The notes: generated by a model from the sequence alone, not told the origin. A stretch of DNA of 64,000 nt from Notolepis coatsorum (GCA_963971535.1 OZ020587.1:162972491-163036490), one strand, 5' to 3'. Shown: positions 12,001-24,505, counted from the first letter of the stretch. Numbers and translations are program-made.

Positions 12001-13012
12001 ATCCTGTTATTTTCCTCACTTCGCCGACAGTTCTGGGTGTCTTACTTGACAGGGCTTTCACGGCTTCAATGTCTCGTGGGTCTATCTTGACCCCTTCTGC
12101 TGACACAAGGCGACCCACGTATCTGACTTCTTGCTTGAAGAGGTCACACTTCTCAGGTCTCAATTTCACTCCGTGACGTTGAAGGGCTTGGAGAACCTTG
12201 CGGAGGGTCTCTACATGTTCTTCAAATGTCTTTGCGTAACAGAGTACGTCGTCAAGATACGGGATACAGCATTCGTCCCTGAGGGGGCCTAGCATCTCCT
12301 CCATGCTCCGTTGGAACGTTGCAGGGGCATTCGAGAGTCCAAATGGGATGCGCACCCACTCGTAAAGACCCCAAGGAGTGATGAAGGCGGTGAAGGGTCG
12401 TGAACCCTCGGCGACGAAGCCCTGGTGGTAGGCTTTCCCTTGGTCTAGGATACTAAACCAGGTATAGCCTCCAAGCGTGTCAGTCAGGTCTTGTATTCTA
12501 GGTAGTGGATGACGATCGGGCACAGTCTTTTTGTTCAGGAGGCGGTAGTCGATGCATAGCCGTAGGCTGCCGTCCTTCTTTCTGACGCAGACTACTGGGG
12601 CAGAATATGGAGACTTTGACTTGACTATCCAACCTTTCATTAACAGTTCCTGTATGTACTCTTTTACTTCTTTAAACAGTGGCTTTGGTACTGATGAGTA
12701 CGTCTTCTGGACTGGGACAGTATCATGGAGAGCGATTGTCATCTGCAGGCTCGGGATGCACCCAATGTCACCACTGTCTTGTGCAAAGGACCCAGCCTCT
12801 TCACAAAGCATCCGGTTGACTATTGTCTGTTGTTCGTCGTCGAGGTGACTGAGATCGACGGGGGGTTTGAACAGGATGGAGCTGGGCACAGCCGACGTTG
12901 TAGCAGCACGGTTGGGGGGTACCGTGGGCTGGGAGATTTCAGGTGAGTAGGTTGGGATGGGGGTTTGCCGTGGGGAGTCTGTCGTGATGACTCCCAGCTC
13001 CCCCCACAGTCT
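9080..13012 (-). CDS. pol: Gypsy 1 pol: RT-RNaseH-integrase
   Basis: An open frame of about 1,310 codons read leftward, with no internal stop. Its first few codons belong to the LINE insert, so the natural N-terminus joins the protease region across that insert. The reverse transcriptase has the YLDD catalytic box at about residues 258-261. RNaseH begins near TDAS at 429-432. Integrase has H689/H694 with C725/C727 as the zinc-binding part, then D756, D815 and E850 as the DDE triad. After the integrase a GPY/F-like region (about 967-1050) leads into a hydrophilic tail with tandem Pro/His/Ser/Gln repeats. The enzyme set copies element RNA into DNA and inserts it. All visible catalytic residues are present, so only the LINE insert separates it from protease. 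Confidence 0.95.
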   Translation of the reverse strand, partial: RLWGELGVITTDSPRQTPIPTYSPEISQPTVPPNRAATTSAVPSSILFKPPVDLSHLDDEQQTIVNRMLCEEAGSFAQDSGDIGCIPSLQMTIALHDTVPVQKTYSSVPKPLFKEVKEYIQELLMKGWIVKSKSPYSAPVVCVRKKDGSLRLCIDYRLLNKKTVPDRHPLPRIQDLTDTLGGYTWFSILDQGKAYHQGFVAEGSRPFTAFITPWGLYEWVRIPFGLSNAPATFQRSMEEMLGPLRDECCIPYLDDVLCYAKTFEEHVETLRKVLQALQRHGVKLRPEKCDLFKQEVRYVGRLVSAEGVKIDPRDIEAVKALSSKTPRTVGEVRKITGFLGYFRSYIQDFSRIARPIYELLQIKPGKTPAPARSKNIKRPQLPSREPIEWTTEQQRALEQLIDLLTNPPVLAYPDFNLPFRLHTDASDQGLGAVLYQHQDGKLRVIGYGSRTLSPAERNYHMHSGKLEFLALKWAVCVKFRDYLYYAPHFTIYTDNNPLTYVMSTAKLNAVGHRWVGELADFRFDIKYRPGKSNIDADTLSRLPLDMERYERTCTEELSNEAVRATWEGSQAAERKDVAWVAALNIASPDSNQQSHPHLQTISHDELVKAQKEDQAINTIRELKESNTKLSDDVRRTVSAATRKLLHEWSRLHIENDLLYRKTNQYQQLVLPVKYRTLALKHLHNEMGHVGTERVIHLARERFYWPFMSREIEEYVTRRCPCIKSKKPVTHVRAPMGSITSNFPLELVCIDYLHLETSRGGYEYILVVIDHFTRFAQAYPTKNKSGKTAAERIFNDFIPKFGYPSKLHHDQGREFENKLFQALQRLSGVGHSRTSPYHPQSNPAERLNRTILQMLRTLTENEKLRWKDHLPHVLHAYNCTKHESTGYSPFFLLYGRHPHLPVDLLFGLTKKEEPYSPRGYAEQWAEKMSEAYRIACEHSKKSSARGKVTYDKKTKGVVLQSGDRVLVRNLNQRGGPGKLRSYWEKAIYVVKSQLAESPVYIVCLEHGDQKKTRTLHRNLLLLVNDLPVEMTPPPARTVPAKKTNDRPRQGRMSDTQRQVETRDSNDSDSDDDSDKGYWLRIPVERTEERSLGHRERRPEVMPGLRPESEDDRGGNMDGNLPVLARPEGDVSESGEEEERETPRAHSPIPQAHFPIPQPHSQAHSPIPQPHSQAHSPIPQPHFQAHSPIAQPQPQAHSPVAQLNLRTPPLSPVEQVQSEVRRSARDRRPKQCLTYDMLGEPSVQNKVTVNSVVQWPPMVPAPHHSPLPHQLIPFVMPWLHSIFYSLPRHGQYAYRPAVTHGPPMGSLLGVHA
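9425..9595. repeat. In-frame tandem repeat in pol C-terminus
   Basis: Units of about 36 bp (GGTATTGGAGAGTGAGCTT plus GGGAGTGGGGTTGG) encode repeating [14 protein letters not shown] residues on the minus strand. Length is preserved in codon multiples, so the tract stays open while varying in copy number. Confidence 0.85.
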
Positions 13013-13962
13013 GTAGTCAACTGCCTCCACGCTATAAAAACCTGGATGGCAACCAAATTACTCAAACTCAACAGCAAAAAGACAGAGCTCATGGTTGTGG
13101 CCCCCAAGGCACTGCTCGGGAAGGTTGGAGATCTCCTCCTCCACGTTGACGGCTCTTCCATCTCCCCGTCTCTCGAAGTCCGTAACCTGGGCGTCACCCT
13201 TGACTCCACACTTTCATTTCACTCCCACATCAAATCTGTCACCAAGTCTGCCTTCTACCACCTCAGGAACATCTCCCGTCTCCGACCCTCACTCTCAGAC
13301 TCTGTGGCGGAGACCCTGATCCACTCATTTGTCACCTCCCGGTTGGACTATTGTAATGGAGTCCTGTTCGGGGTACCCAGCAAAGCCCTGGACAGGCTCC
13401 AGTATGTCCAGAACTCAGCTGCCAGGGTTCTCACTCACACCAAGCCCTGGCAGCACATCACCCCCACCCTCATCCATCTCCACTGGCTTCCAGTCAGGTT
13501 CCGCATCACCTTCAAACTCCTGCTCCTCACCTACAAATCCCTCCATGCCCTCGCCCCCCGGTACCTGTCTGATCTCCTCCACCAGTACACTCCATCCCGG
13601 AACCTACGATCCTCTGATCTAGGTCTCCTCTCCATCCCTCGCACCAGGTTACGGACTTTTGGGGACATAGCCTTCAGCGTGGCGTCCCCTACCCTCTGGA
13701 ACTCTCTCCCCCCCGAAATCCGCAACGCCCCAACCCTGGACACCTTCAAATCCGCTCTAAAAACACACCTCTTCACCAAGGCTTTCCCCATCAGTTAGTT
13801 TTAGATTAAATTAGGTCCATTATCCCCTACTTTCCCTCATCCCCTCTTCCCCCTCCCCCCCTACTTTCCTTGCCCTATTTTTTGTCCTGATTGTAAAGCG
13901 ACCTTGGGTTCTATGAAAGGCGCTATATAAATTTGATTTATTATTATTATTATTATTATTAT
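13013..13962 (+). mobile_element. 5'-truncated L2-type LINE inside Gypsy 1
   Basis: The plus-strand insert splits the minus-strand Gypsy polyprotein. It encodes only the C-terminal part of a non-LTR reverse transcriptase (about 255 residues to the stop at 13796-13798), with the [26 protein letters not shown] and LHWLPVRFRI blocks typical of the L2/CR1 group. The catalytic box is missing because of 5' truncation. The 3' end has AAGGCGCTATATAAATTTGA and an (ATT)n tail at 13938-13962. The exact 5' junction is uncertain by about 20 bases, and I see no clear target duplication. It is younger than Gypsy 1. Confidence 0.85.
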
Positions 13963-14871
13963 GCTGCCCAGAGCTGTCTTCCTGGAGAGAGTGACGTTAT
14001 GCCTTGTGTTGTTTCCCACAGGCACGGTGACATACGGCTTCCTGGGGTTTTGCGCTTGCAGCAGGCCTTCTCCAACATCCAGTTCTGCCAGCGCTAAACT
14101 GCTGTCATCTGGTTCGAACAGGAAGGTGGGGTCAGACAGGTCCACGTGGGGGGGGATTTGGCACTTGACCCAGGCCACTTGACCGGCGGGGATGACAGTG
14201 GCTTGTTTACCTGTTCGTAGGCGACCAACCTGGACAGGGGGTCTGTCAGTCTGGATATAACTCACCAGGAGTTCTGCCTTCTCGGCTGGTATCACCATGG
14301 CGTTACAGAGCAGGCTGGTGAGAGTTGGGATCAGTCTTCCAGGTTGTTCTTGTATCATCACTTCCAGCACATTAAAACCCAGTAGGGGTCTCTCAATGAC
14401 AAGGCTGCTTACAAGGAAAGGCACAGTGATTGACAGGTTAGGATCTTCATTCCCCTTTAAGTTCACCGTAAGGGCCACCCAACCATCAAATGGGAGGACC
14501 TCACCGTTTACCGCGTAGACTTTCAACTCCTCTTCTTCTTCGATGATTTCGCTAAGGGGTCTGACTGGCATGTCAGGTAAGTATCTATTCTTCCAAGTTC
14601 TGTCAATCATGCTTACTTGAGCCCCTGTATCAAGCAGGGCTTGGACTGCTAAACCGTTTAGGTTACAATGGGTGAGAGCTCTTCTCCCTACGAGCTTGGC
14701 GAGGCATTCACTCTTAGTGTTTGGTAAATTAGGGGGGTCTGTGTGCTTCTGTATCTGGTTTACCGTCTTGGTTCCTGTTCTAGGTGCAGTTTTCTCCTCT
14801 CTTACTCTTTCCTTCTCAGGCTCACTAGTACGACGGTTGTCAGGTTGGGACAGTAAAGGGGAACCGGTCAA
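13963..14871 (-). pseudogene. Gypsy 1 protease region
   Basis: The minus-strand frame contains ALLDTGAQVSMI, the DTG active-site motif of retroviral-type aspartic proteases, about 90 residues in. A long linker follows, running towards RT. The frame is cut at 13962 by the LINE insert, so the visible C-terminal isoleucine run is only the translated ATT tail. It differs in frame from the zinc-knuckle segment upstream, so either programmed frameshifting or a mutation separates them. Confidence 0.85.
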
Positions 14872-14897
14872 TGGTTGTCCTCTTGCAGTGACCGGCC

Positions 14898-15167
14898 TCA
14901 GTTTCCCTGACGCGGTGGTCTCTTTTGACAGCCTAACGCTCTATGGCCTTCTTCGCCACAATGGAAACAGTGAGGGCAATTAGGTAAATTCTGTGCTACA
15001 CATTTGCTACAGCCATATGGCCTGTCCCTCTGCCTATTTATCCTCCCTGTTCTGACCTGGGGTGGTTGTTGCAGGAGATCCACTAGATTGGTAAGTTTCT
15101 CTACTTTCTCTGTTAACTGCTGGATCGGGTCTAGTTTAAGTTTCTTTCCTGTATTTTCTTCCCTAGT
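14898..15167 (-). pseudogene. Gypsy 1 nucleocapsid (zinc knuckle), shifted frame
   Basis: The segment encodes CFHCGEEGHRALGC, a CX2CX4HX4C zinc knuckle that binds element RNA in Gag. It lies in a different frame from the capsid part. The change of frame coincides with a 13-base G run at 15168-15180, a likely slippage indel or sequencing error. The frame ends at 14898-14900. Confidence 0.8.
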
Positions 15168-16368
15168 GGGGGGGGGGGGGACACTGTGCTCCCTTCACCT
15201 CAGCACCTGCACTATGTACATGGGGGGGTCTATTGCGATTGGTAGGCCCTAACCGTCGCTGTCTTTCACTCTCATCGCTCATGACCTTTTTCATCTGTCT
15301 GAGAATGGCCTCATCAGGTACTCTGTCTTCAAGTAAGGGTTTGAGTTCCCTACGAATGTCATCATGTTTGTGTCCTAAACCTTGATATACAGTGTGGAGA
15401 AAGACATCCTGAACGGTTCGTTCGTTGTACTTAACGTCAGTAGCAGCATATTTTGATGCTAGTAAAATCTTCTGCTTGAGTCCTATGACTCTATACAAAA
15501 ACTGCTGTGGTGTTTCACTATCCTTTTGCTTTGTACACATGAGTTCTTGAAACAACTCGGTATTACTTTGTTCACCGAGGTGAGAATGGAGAAAACCCTT
15601 CAGCTCATCGATAGTCAAATCGTCTTTTACCATTAACATATCCTTAAAGCTGCCAGCTTTGATCACTCTCAAGACTGCTCTAACAACCTCTGCATCGCTG
15701 AATTGCTCCTTCAGACCTTCGTCGATCTGTTTGCAGACACTGTTGTAACTAATGTCTGATCCCTGGTCTCCTATCTGACCTCCCTGGAGCTTAAACTCCC
15801 TGCGGTGAAGGTACGACAGTTCTCGTAAAGATATTAGTTTATCTGGCGACACACCAGGGGTTTCCTGTTTACTTTCGGTGTCTGTTACACTCTTATTCAA
15901 TGGCACAGCCTGAGCTGTGGGTGGTGGTACACTGGGCAGGCACTGTAAAACCTGGTTGCTTACTTTTGGAGTGGGCACACCCTCAATGGTTTCACTTACA
16001 TCATAAAAGACGCTAACGGGGTCGACTGGTACTGCATCACTTTGACTGGTGGACCGTAGGCCCTCGGTTTTACCCTCTTCTAGACCCACCACCTCACTCT
16101 GCATAAGTCCATCAGTTACATCTTTTATCTGTAATAAATAAGACAACCCTGTATCCTCTAACTCCAGTAAAACCTTACTGTACAGGTAGTCGTTGATAAA
16201 GTTGAAGCACCCCTCCACGTCGTCTACGGTAAGGTGGGTTCGGTCAGACGTCTCCAGTCCTGGTATCAGTTCCAATGCCTCGGCAATGCGAAACAGTTCA
16301 TCCGCAGGTAGAGTGAGCATGCTCTTCTTGATGTCCCACACCAAGCTTTTCCTCTCGCTGTCTCCCAT
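15163..16368 (-). CDS. gag: Gypsy 1 Gag (matrix/capsid part)
   Basis: A 401-codon frame starting at the ATG complementary to 16366-16368, about 300 bases from the primer site. The N-terminal part is acidic. The C-terminal half (about residues 190-370) is helical and holds a capsid-like region with TELFQELMCTKQKDSETPQQ, the conserved RSxxET-like stretch of Gypsy Gag. Gag forms the particle that packages element RNA. The last residues (poly-Pro) come from reading through the G run in the wrong frame. The natural protein should continue into the zinc knuckle. Confidence 0.85.
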   Translation of the reverse strand: MGDSERKSLVWDIKKSMLTLPADELFRIAEALELIPGLETSDRTHLTVDDVEGCFNFINDYLYSKVLLELEDTGLSYLLQIKDVTDGLMQSEVVGLEEGKTEGLRSTSQSDAVPVDPVSVFYDVSETIEGVPTPKVSNQVLQCLPSVPPPTAQAVPLNKSVTDTESKQETPGVSPDKLISLRELSYLHRREFKLQGGQIGDQGSDISYNSVCKQIDEGLKEQFSDAEVVRAVLRVIKAGSFKDMLMVKDDLTIDELKGFLHSHLGEQSNTELFQELMCTKQKDSETPQQFLYRVIGLKQKILLASKYAATDVKYNERTVQDVFLHTVYQGLGHKHDDIRRELKPLLEDRVPDEAILRQMKKVMSDESERQRRLGPTNRNRPPHVHSAGAEVKGAQCPPPPH

Positions 16369-16662
16369 GGCTGCTTCCCGATTCCTTGCACTTGGCTCTC
16401 AGTTCAGGATCACTGTGACGACTTTCCGTGGTGGGTGGATCTCCTCTACACGACACCGGTCTTCCTTCTCGTCAGGTAGAGTAGTGGACGTAGTCTTGTT
16501 GTCATCTGGCATCAGATGAGGCACTTCACTGCTGTCGATACTGCGCAGATCAATCCCTCATTCGACGACCTTTACACCGGGCGTTGGTTCCTGGTTCATC
16601 GGGTCGCGGTTGGTCCAGGTGTCAAGATCTCTGGATCAGCTCCCATCCAGCAGGTGGCGCTG

Positions 16663-16680
16663 ATCCCGGACGAGCCCCCA
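16663..16680 (-). promoter_or_regulatory. Primer-binding site, tRNA-Pro type
   Basis: On the element strand the 18 bases TGGGGGCTCGTCCGGGAT lie 6 nt after the 5' LTR. They match the proline-tRNA primer site familiar from murine leukaemia-type retroviruses, so minus-strand DNA synthesis would be primed by tRNA-Pro. Confidence 0.9.
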
Positions 16681-16686
16681 ATAAAC

Positions 16687-17555
16687 TGTTACAGGTACCA
16701 GGATATGGCACCTGATAGCAGAGATATGTTTAACCTATGAAACAGGTTGTAGTTAATCATTTGACAAAGGAAAGGTGCAGACACGATGTTATTGACTCTG
16801 GCTCCTCCCGGTTGTATATTTCAACAACATTTATTCATTCAATGGAATAATCAATCAATCATCATCATCATTGTATCATCATTGTATCATCATTGTATCA
16901 TCATTGTATAATCATTGTATCATCATTGTATCATCATCCAGTTCAATTCGTTACATTACTTCAATACATTCAATTATAATCCCATACTTGTTATTAATTC
17001 AAAAGCATATTCATCATTGCAACACACATTCTACCCTTTTAGGATACCCTGGTTCACTTCAATAGCATTTTCCTTTTAAATGTAGTTATCCAGTATTATA
17101 TACTGTACATTGTGATTACTTATGTCTTTATAAATATTTGGCGTCTTAAATATAAGCACGTGAGAAGAGAAACATTATCCTGTTAACCTCTGTCTAGACA
17201 TGTCTAGGCATGTTGGAAGGGACCATAGTATGTCTTTTAACCAACACTGTCATTCTCATTGTCTGTCAAACAATTCCTTAAATCACCAATAAGTGTTACC
17301 TTTATCATCAGTCACTTATCATCAGTCATATCCACTATTCTCTAGTATACCCGAAATACCTCCACACCTCAGTGTTATCCATAGTTGTGTTCCTGTCTCA
17401 AGTTCTATTGAAACTCAAATGTGCACTGAAAGTACATTTATATATATATTTGTATCGGGCCGTTCTCAACCCTACTAGGAATTTGCTAAACCGTGACCAT
17501 GGTATAACTCAAGGGAATAGATTTATATTTACATTTAACTGAGGGCGCAATAGAG

Positions 17556-17649
<94 letters not shown>

Positions 17650-18365
17650 GAGCATGTGGTACAGCCCCGGTGTTTAGCTACCTTCTTGGTAGGGTAAGCT
17701 AAAGTACTTTCCCTCTAACCATCTTGTACACAATATACACATTTACTACACAGCAATTCAACCCAACACAGTATGTATTTCAAAACATAAACCTTTATAA
17801 TCCCCTTGGAGATACTTAACTTCGACACGTTAGTGCTTAAATGGACAATTGTGTTCCCAACACTATTTAAATGTACCAACGAAACGTGGCGCCATCAATA
17901 GACGGTCTGCTTCTCAACCACGTTACCTGTCGTCTTAAACTTCTTAAACTTGACTCAAACATCGACAATAGTTACTTCATTTGAACCCTCGACATTGCAT
18001 GTATCCTTGTTAACCTTTATGTGTGTTTTGTAGTATATTACCCACCTATGAAACAGGTTGTAGTTAATCATTTGACAAAGGAAAGGTGCAGACACGATGT
18101 TATTGACTCTGGCTCCTCCGGTTGTGAGGCTGAGATTGCCTCGTGCGTTCCTAAGCACACAGTAACGGGTCCCTGGAAGGCGAAGTCACTAAACACCAGT
18201 CCTATACCGCCACCTATTGACCAGATTATGTTAATGTCTCCCATTACATATAAATGACTCTTCTAACTTGTTTCTGATGGAGGTAATCCTGTACCCATAT
18301 GTTCACACTGTTTTGACACATAATCTAAAGATATTAACATGATACCACTTCTAGTGGGCATCACA
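16687..18365 (-). repeat. Gypsy 1, 5' LTR
   Basis: 1,679-bp LTR, the right copy. Its 3' end on the element strand (CCTGTAACA) is 6 nt from the primer-binding site. The 83-bp repeat pair recurs at 16733-16815 and 18044-18125, the latter lacking one C. The (GA)n tract at 17555-17650 is shorter than in the partner. Confidence 0.95.
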
Positions 18366-18369
18366 TAGA

Positions 18370-18892
18370 CATAGTATTAGTACAACATGTGGATTTTATG
18401 GTGGTTTTTGGCTATACAAATGCATTTGATTTGATTTAGATTTATAGTAGGAAGAGTGCATGATAGAAGGCAGTAAGAAGGTTATTATTATTATTTTTTA
18501 ACTACTGTCTGTTGTTGTTGTCATTTATTTCTGATTTTGTTTTATTGTGTTTTTTATATTAAGCTGTATTTGTATGCTGTTATTAAGCAATAGGCAAGCA
18601 GGTTGGCACCTTGCATGGTTGCCTCCGCCATGAATGTGTGAGTGAATGGGTAAAATGTGAGGAACAAATAAAAGCGCTATATAAAAAAGCAGCCATTTAC
18701 CATTTGCCAAGGAAGAAAGTCAATCAATGACACTCAAAATGCAATATGGTAACACTTTACGTAACACGGATAAATAACCTTTTTTGTTTTTACTGTATAG
18801 GCTACATGTTTAATTTTCTTAAAATGGCCACATCCATGACACACATTATTTCTTAATTATACATAGTGCTCCAGTGGGGGGGGGGGAAACGA
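18370..18892. other. Retroposon debris
   Basis: Contains a TACAAATGCATTTGATTTGATTTAGA terminus-like segment near 18415, resumed L2-like words near 18450-18480, and a GCGCTATATAAAAAAGCAG...CCATTTACCA tail near 18675-18705. There is a G run at 18876. No gene. Confidence 0.45.
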
Positions 18893-19135
18893 ACCTTCTT
18901 ACTGTTCTCTACTATCATGCACTCTACCTAATATACTAACATGTCTCTCTACTACTATGCACTCAACACTGCAGCACTCAAGTGTCAGCACTGTTTGATG
19001 AACATTGTTACTCAGCTGAAAGAGTTGTACCCTTCCTGCTGACTTGTCGTACAGAACTTGTCATACAGAACTTGTACGAACTTGAAGTCACTTTGGGTAG
19101 AAGCGTTCAGCGAAATGACTAATGTAAATGTAAAT
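18893..19135 (+). mobile_element. L2-type LINE 3' tail
   Basis: Forward L2 3' UTR: CTTCTTACTGTTCTCTAC...GAACATTGTTACTCAGCTG...GACTTGTCGTACAGAACTTG, ending AATGTAAATGTAAATG. Only the tail is present. 19136-19342 has nothing recognised. Confidence 0.8.
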
Positions 19136-19342
19136 GATGTCTCTATAAGATGGTTTAACTAAAAAACACTTTCAGGGGGGAAGGCTAAGGTGGCCTTCCT
19201 CAAGTACGGCTAAAGGATTACAACTGTTTTCCAAAGACATTATCACAGAAAACTAAAGTGTGACTTCTAAGTGGTGCTTCGCCGATCCTGACCATCCACT
19301 AGTGCCGGTGACCTCTGCCCTTAGTCCTGGCGTGGCGAGAGA

Positions 19343-19800
<458 letters not shown>

Positions 19801-20092
19801 AATGGTATAGCAGGAAGGGAAATATGCTTTAAAAGCCTTTATTTTATCGCGGCCACATAGTTTAAAAACATGTTTGGACCGAGCAGGTCTTCATCAGGGC
19901 ATCAGGGTTGCTACGAGTTCACCGTTTTATACAAGGGTCGTCCCGGGTGCCCCATAGAGGGCACTCCCGTCATACACAGGTGATTGAGCTGTCAATCAAT
20001 CAATCAATTCAAGAAATACAAAACACATCAATAAAAATCACAACATGACAAATACACATTTTTAATAATAATAATAAAAAGTGCATACCAAA
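19801..20092 (-). repeat. Dispersed repeat with degenerate hammerhead-like core
   Basis: On the minus strand the segment reads CTGATGAAGACC, a short loop, GGTCCAAACATG. This resembles a hammerhead core and the HHR-like units at the window end (shared AAACATGT), but GAAA is CAAA and I find no stem I pairing. A relict Penelope-like terminus is possible. An ATCAATCAATCAATT short repeat lies at 19995. Confidence 0.35.
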
Positions 20093-20640
20093 AGACTAAA
20101 GATGCACTTCTTCAACCATTATCTGATTTTTTTTTAAATAATAACAATCAGGGATGTCCGATATTATCGGCCTACCGATATTGGCATTAAAATGTAATAT
20201 CGGAAATTATCGGTATCGTTTTTTCTTTTTACATTTATTTAACCTTTATTTACCCAGGCAAGCAAGTAAAAACAAATTCTTATTTTATTTATTTAATTCC
20301 ACGACAAGAGATATGTAATGTTAATTTCCTGAAATTATTACGTTTTTTGGGGGAAACCCTGCATATATCGGTATCGGTTGGACAATATCGGTATATCGGA
20401 TATCGGTATAAAAGCCAATATCGAACATCCCTAATAACAATCTAACCCTAACTAACCTTACTGTCATGCACTTGTCCTAATATACTAACCTACACTGTAG
20501 CACTCAACACTTTGATGAACATTGTTACTCAGCTGATAGAGTTGTGCCCTTCCTGATGACTTGTCGTACAGAATTTGTAAGGCACTTTGGATAAAAGCGT
20601 TCAGCTAAATGACTAAATGTAAATGTAAGAAGTAATCTAC
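20093..20640 (+). mobile_element. L2-type LINE 3' end, split by a hAT MITE
   Basis: The outer parts (20101-20140 and 20442-20630) match the end of the L2 coding region and 3' UTR at 28690-28925, including CACTTCTTCAACCATTATCT and the terminal AAATGACTAAATGTAAATG. The MITE at 20149-20433 sits between them. Confidence 0.85.
20149..20433. mobile_element. hAT-type MITE with 8-bp target duplication
   Basis: A 285-bp element with terminal inverted repeats CAGGGATGTCCGATATT and its near-complement at the right end (15 of 17 matched). It is flanked by the 8-bp direct repeat ATAACAAT at 20141-20148 and 20434-20441, the duplication length of hAT transposons. The interior is rich in ATATCGG words and includes a reversed TTTAACCTTTATTTACCC retroposon-like tail. 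No transposase, hence non-autonomous. Confidence 0.9.
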
Positions 20641-20895
20641 ATGTATCACATGCACAGACTGATTGAATTGTTTTGAATTCACACAATGTGATTCCGTTAT
20701 TTCCTCATAACTAAAAGTCTTCAACCTTGAAATAACCTTCTTCAACGTTCTCGGGCATAATATTTAGTTTGTTTGTGTGCTTGTTCTGCATATAAACAGA
20801 AAATGAGTTGAATGAAAATTCTGAAAGGCCTTTTGTTGTTGTTTAACAACTACTATAACTACTAACACTTGTATTTAACGTACTTGGGTTTGTTT
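20641..20895. other. No feature recognised
   Basis: AT-rich flank of DIRS-like copy A with no recognised feature. Confidence 0.35.
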
Positions 20896-20916
20896 GTTCT
20901 GTATCGTTAGTGGCTT

Positions 20917-21085
20917 AGCTTGGCATCGCCTTCTGCACTATCTCGCGTACGTGCACGCGTACTGAATAAACCACAAATGTACCTCTAATACCAGTATTAG
21001 TCTGACCACACCCCTCATCAGCTTACCTTCATAAGCAGGTGTGTGGTCACCTGCTCTCCTCCTTCTCGCTTTCACCACAAGGAAG
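20917..21085 (+). repeat. Left inverted terminal repeat, copy A
   Basis: Begins GCTTGGCATCGCC and ends CACCACAAGGAAG. Its reverse complement is at 29021-29187 with few differences. It contains the nearly self-complementary CGCGTACGTGCACGCGTAC and the TAATACCAGTATTAG palindrome. Confidence 0.9.
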
Positions 21086-21119
21086 AGGTGCCTCGGTAGA
21101 TCCCCACACTTGACACCAT

Positions 21120-23889
21120 GATGGAAGAAATTGGATTAGGAACAGCTTGGGAAACAAGGATACGTTGACATCATATCTTTATTTTCTCTCTCACTATTTT
21201 CGAGAAAATACGGCGATATTGTCTTCGTACTGGAGTGTCTAGAAGATGATGATCATTCTACAAACCCTCCACCGGTTTTCGTATTGGGAGCACGCCGCTG
21301 CATGCTTCTCAACTGCAGTTCCTTGCTGTGTTTGTTGGGGTGAAACCTGTCAGGCCACAGCTGAACTGTCGGACATGCCGCTGTTGTGAGGAGCGGTGCG
21401 TTCCAGGTTGGGTGAGTAGTGTTTGCTGGCGGGCTCCACTTGTCTGTTAGTGCTATGGGGGCTACTAGACAAAGTTTATGGAAACCGGCCCCAGGCTAGG
21501 GTCCTTTGTTTAGCCGTCTAGGCGACAGAAGGCCTTGGTCTGGCGACCATTATAGTTTTAACTAGTGGGCCGCGACCATTGACACTGGTGATCCCTGTGT
21601 GTTCTGGACGAGTGGATTCTCTCTGTCACCGTGTTAAGACCCCATCTTTCATATCCAAATGAGAGTATTCCTTCACGAGGGGATATGTGCATGTAATGTG
21701 CGATAGCGGCAGATTCATGTTCAAAGTCAGCTATACAGGCCAGTTGGTACTGTGCTGATTCCGCCGGACGTGGTATTATCACCGTTGTGAAGCGGTGTTG
21801 ACGTCTTGTTTTCTCTTTTTTCTTAAAAAATGAGGAGGGTTCAGAACGGCGGCCTGTCTGGGTGAGTGTTATGTCATTGTTTACATGTTCATAGCTTACG
21901 GTTAGCCGGTCGGTGGCCTGGCGCGGGGTAGCTTGGCTTCTCGCGCGCCGCCGGGAGCTCGCTCCTGATCGCGTGCGTCGTAGATCGGCGTCTCGCGAGC
22001 GGAAGCAATAGCACCCGAACGGTTGGAGCAGCCGTTAGCTTGATGCTATTCTGTTGAACGTGCTTTGATTTTTAACATGTTTTACACTCTTGACCACGAC
22101 GTCATCCTTGACAGGGGATGTTCGTCGACCCTGCCTGAGCCTAGACGGGGATTGCGTCAACAAAGAGGACTGTAGCGACTGGTGGAGCGGCGACGCTGCC
22201 CGGATCGAACAACACGGGACGGCTGTGTTCTACGGTGGCTTGTGACTGCACTTCGCTGATCTGCGTTCCGGGCAGGTACGGGGTTGGCCAGACCCCATAA
22301 CACGTCTTCTGGTTTTACCTTGCTAAATGTATTGTGAATAACGGTGTTTTTTCCCAAAACGTGTGTTGTTGCAATGCATTTGAGATACGTTGCGGGTTGT
22401 GTGTGAGCTGTTTTTGTCACTGGCAGTTAGCTTCTCCGTGCAGGTCGTGATGTATTGATCTGGTTGTTGTGTGAGAAACATCATGGTGTTTATGTGTACC
22501 GTGTACTCACTACTAAGGCAACTAACCTATGAAGCTATGCTTGGTGACGAGTGAGTAAAAGAATGTTCTTTCTCAGACTGTAATGACAATGAACAGTGAG
22601 TTCACACATTAACAGGTTTTCCTGTTTTAACTGGCCGTATTGAGGGTAAAATAGGAGGATTGTGTTTCCCCCCCCGGTTCCCTGGGGACTTTATCACCTC
22701 CTATCAGACATGTTGTGCATTAATTGTGTCTTTTGTGTGGTAGGGATACGATGTAACTCTCAGCTTGATTGCTGAGGTTGTGCTAAATCTGCTGGAGAAA
22801 CTTATTTCCTAAAGGGAAATTGGTTTGGTTGCTGTCATGTGTGCTTAGCAAGGCCTGTGGTCGATACTAATCAAGAATGATGTATTCTCTCATTGTGAAA
22901 AAAACGGCGTTCCTCTGTTGAGTGTTTTTGCCATTTTTTGTAGGTGATGATGGGTTGTGTGTGTCATGTGACCTACAACTGGGTTGTACTGGCCACAGAA
23001 GCACATGTGTATGTTGGACCGGGGTTCTTAGAGCCCTCTCTATTCTGTGTTTTTCCTTAGTAAAAATCAGATAGCAGGTTAGCTCGTGCGCTGTGTGGAG
23101 CTGTGAAACGCTTCATAGAGCTGACTATGACTGTGTCATATTCTCTTTTTGTCGTTACGTCGTATCATGGGTGTGGGGTCGTAAAGGGGTGAACTGGTAA
23201 CCTTTCCTCTCCCCATTGTTCTGTCGGTCAGGGGTACACCCCCTGTCCTTCAAGGTTCCCGTCACGTGGCGGTTCGGCACGTTACGGGGGGGGGGGGGGG
23301 GGGGGGAGGGAGTTCCTGGTCCCACGGCCTGGTATATTGGGCGTGTGCACCGCAGGAATTCCCCCGCCATAGAGTACGTCACCGTGCGCGTCTCTGTTGG
23401 TAGGACTTCCGTGTGCTGTTCAGGTCCATGTGATGGATCTGTTTTCAGGGGGGGTGGTCAGGGCTCCTCCTCACCAAGCGCCTACTCAGGCCTTCTGTGA
23501 GTTCGGACTCCTTCTTCCATGTGAGGAAGCCTCCATCAGAGTACAGAGCCTTCCTCCTCAGATTGTCAAAGTGAGTGGACCCTCTAGAAGGGTCCTTTTC
23601 TATTGTATGTATATTCGATTCAATTCGTTTATTGAGTGTGTATGGGTTCGGTGCCTCTTCCCCGGAGGCCCTAAAACCAGTTTTTTACATGGCTCGAGGT
23701 GCAATATATTCTTTTCAATCTGTACAGCTCGCGTGGGAAGTCTCTCTGGGGATCCCCGTCTCTTTCCTATGGGAGGGTGGTGGGATGTAAAAATGTGAAC
23801 ATTTTTTACCCCGGCTGTGTAGACTGGGATACATACTGTTGATGCTTCCTTCTTTCTATTCCAGAAGTGTTGGAGTTAGGGAGTGTCAC
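21120..23889. other. Copy A internal region without a recognised gene
   Basis: About 2.8 kb of GT-rich sequence with no long reading frame. It does not match the gag-containing part of copy B. A run of about 20 G lies at 23286-23306. Short frames at 23155-23800 have no domain. It may be degenerate coding sequence or a regulatory leader. Confidence 0.4.
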
Positions 23890-24505
23890 ACCCCTCTTGT
23901 CGTTCCCCTGGGCGCCTTGGGGATTCAATGACAGGTCTAAATAGCCTGTTCATTGATGGGGGTGTGTCCCGACGCACGTATAGTGCTAGCTCGCTGTAAA
24001 CAGGCGATTGACTGGCACGCCTTAGTTGCTTGTGGTTGAAACAGCGTTTTTATAAAGCAACTGAGATGGGGGTTTTTCCTCTTCCGGCGACCACATCCCA
24101 TGACCTGGGTGGGTTGTCGACGGATTCTCGTTCATGTCTGGGGGATGATGACGGGATGGATCTGAACATATGTAGTGGGGTCTCACGCCCTTGGGGTGGG
24201 CCGCCAGGCGCGGTTCGTCCCGACGTCTGGGTGGCGCCTTCTTTTCATGTTAAGATCAACACGCATATCTGCCCTTCTCCTGGAGTAGGCATGTCGGCGT
24301 GGTTAGGGCACGGGACTGGTTCTGGTCACGCTGGTCCAGATCAGTTGAACCCGTTGTCCGCCGGGGATGCAGATCTGCTGTTCTGGTACCCTGAGGGACT
24401 TGGGCTTTTTTCAGGGGGAAAAATGCCAGGTCGGTCTGGGTGTCACAGGGTTAAGCGCTATGGAGACCCTGGTTGGGTATGTTTTTACTCAGCACTGTCG
24501 TCATG

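Noticed and set aside
19870..19910. Third active hammerhead ribozyme on the minus strand
   Set aside because: The CTGATGA core and stem II are visible, but GAAA reads CAAA and no stem I pairing was found, so I treat it as a relict at best.
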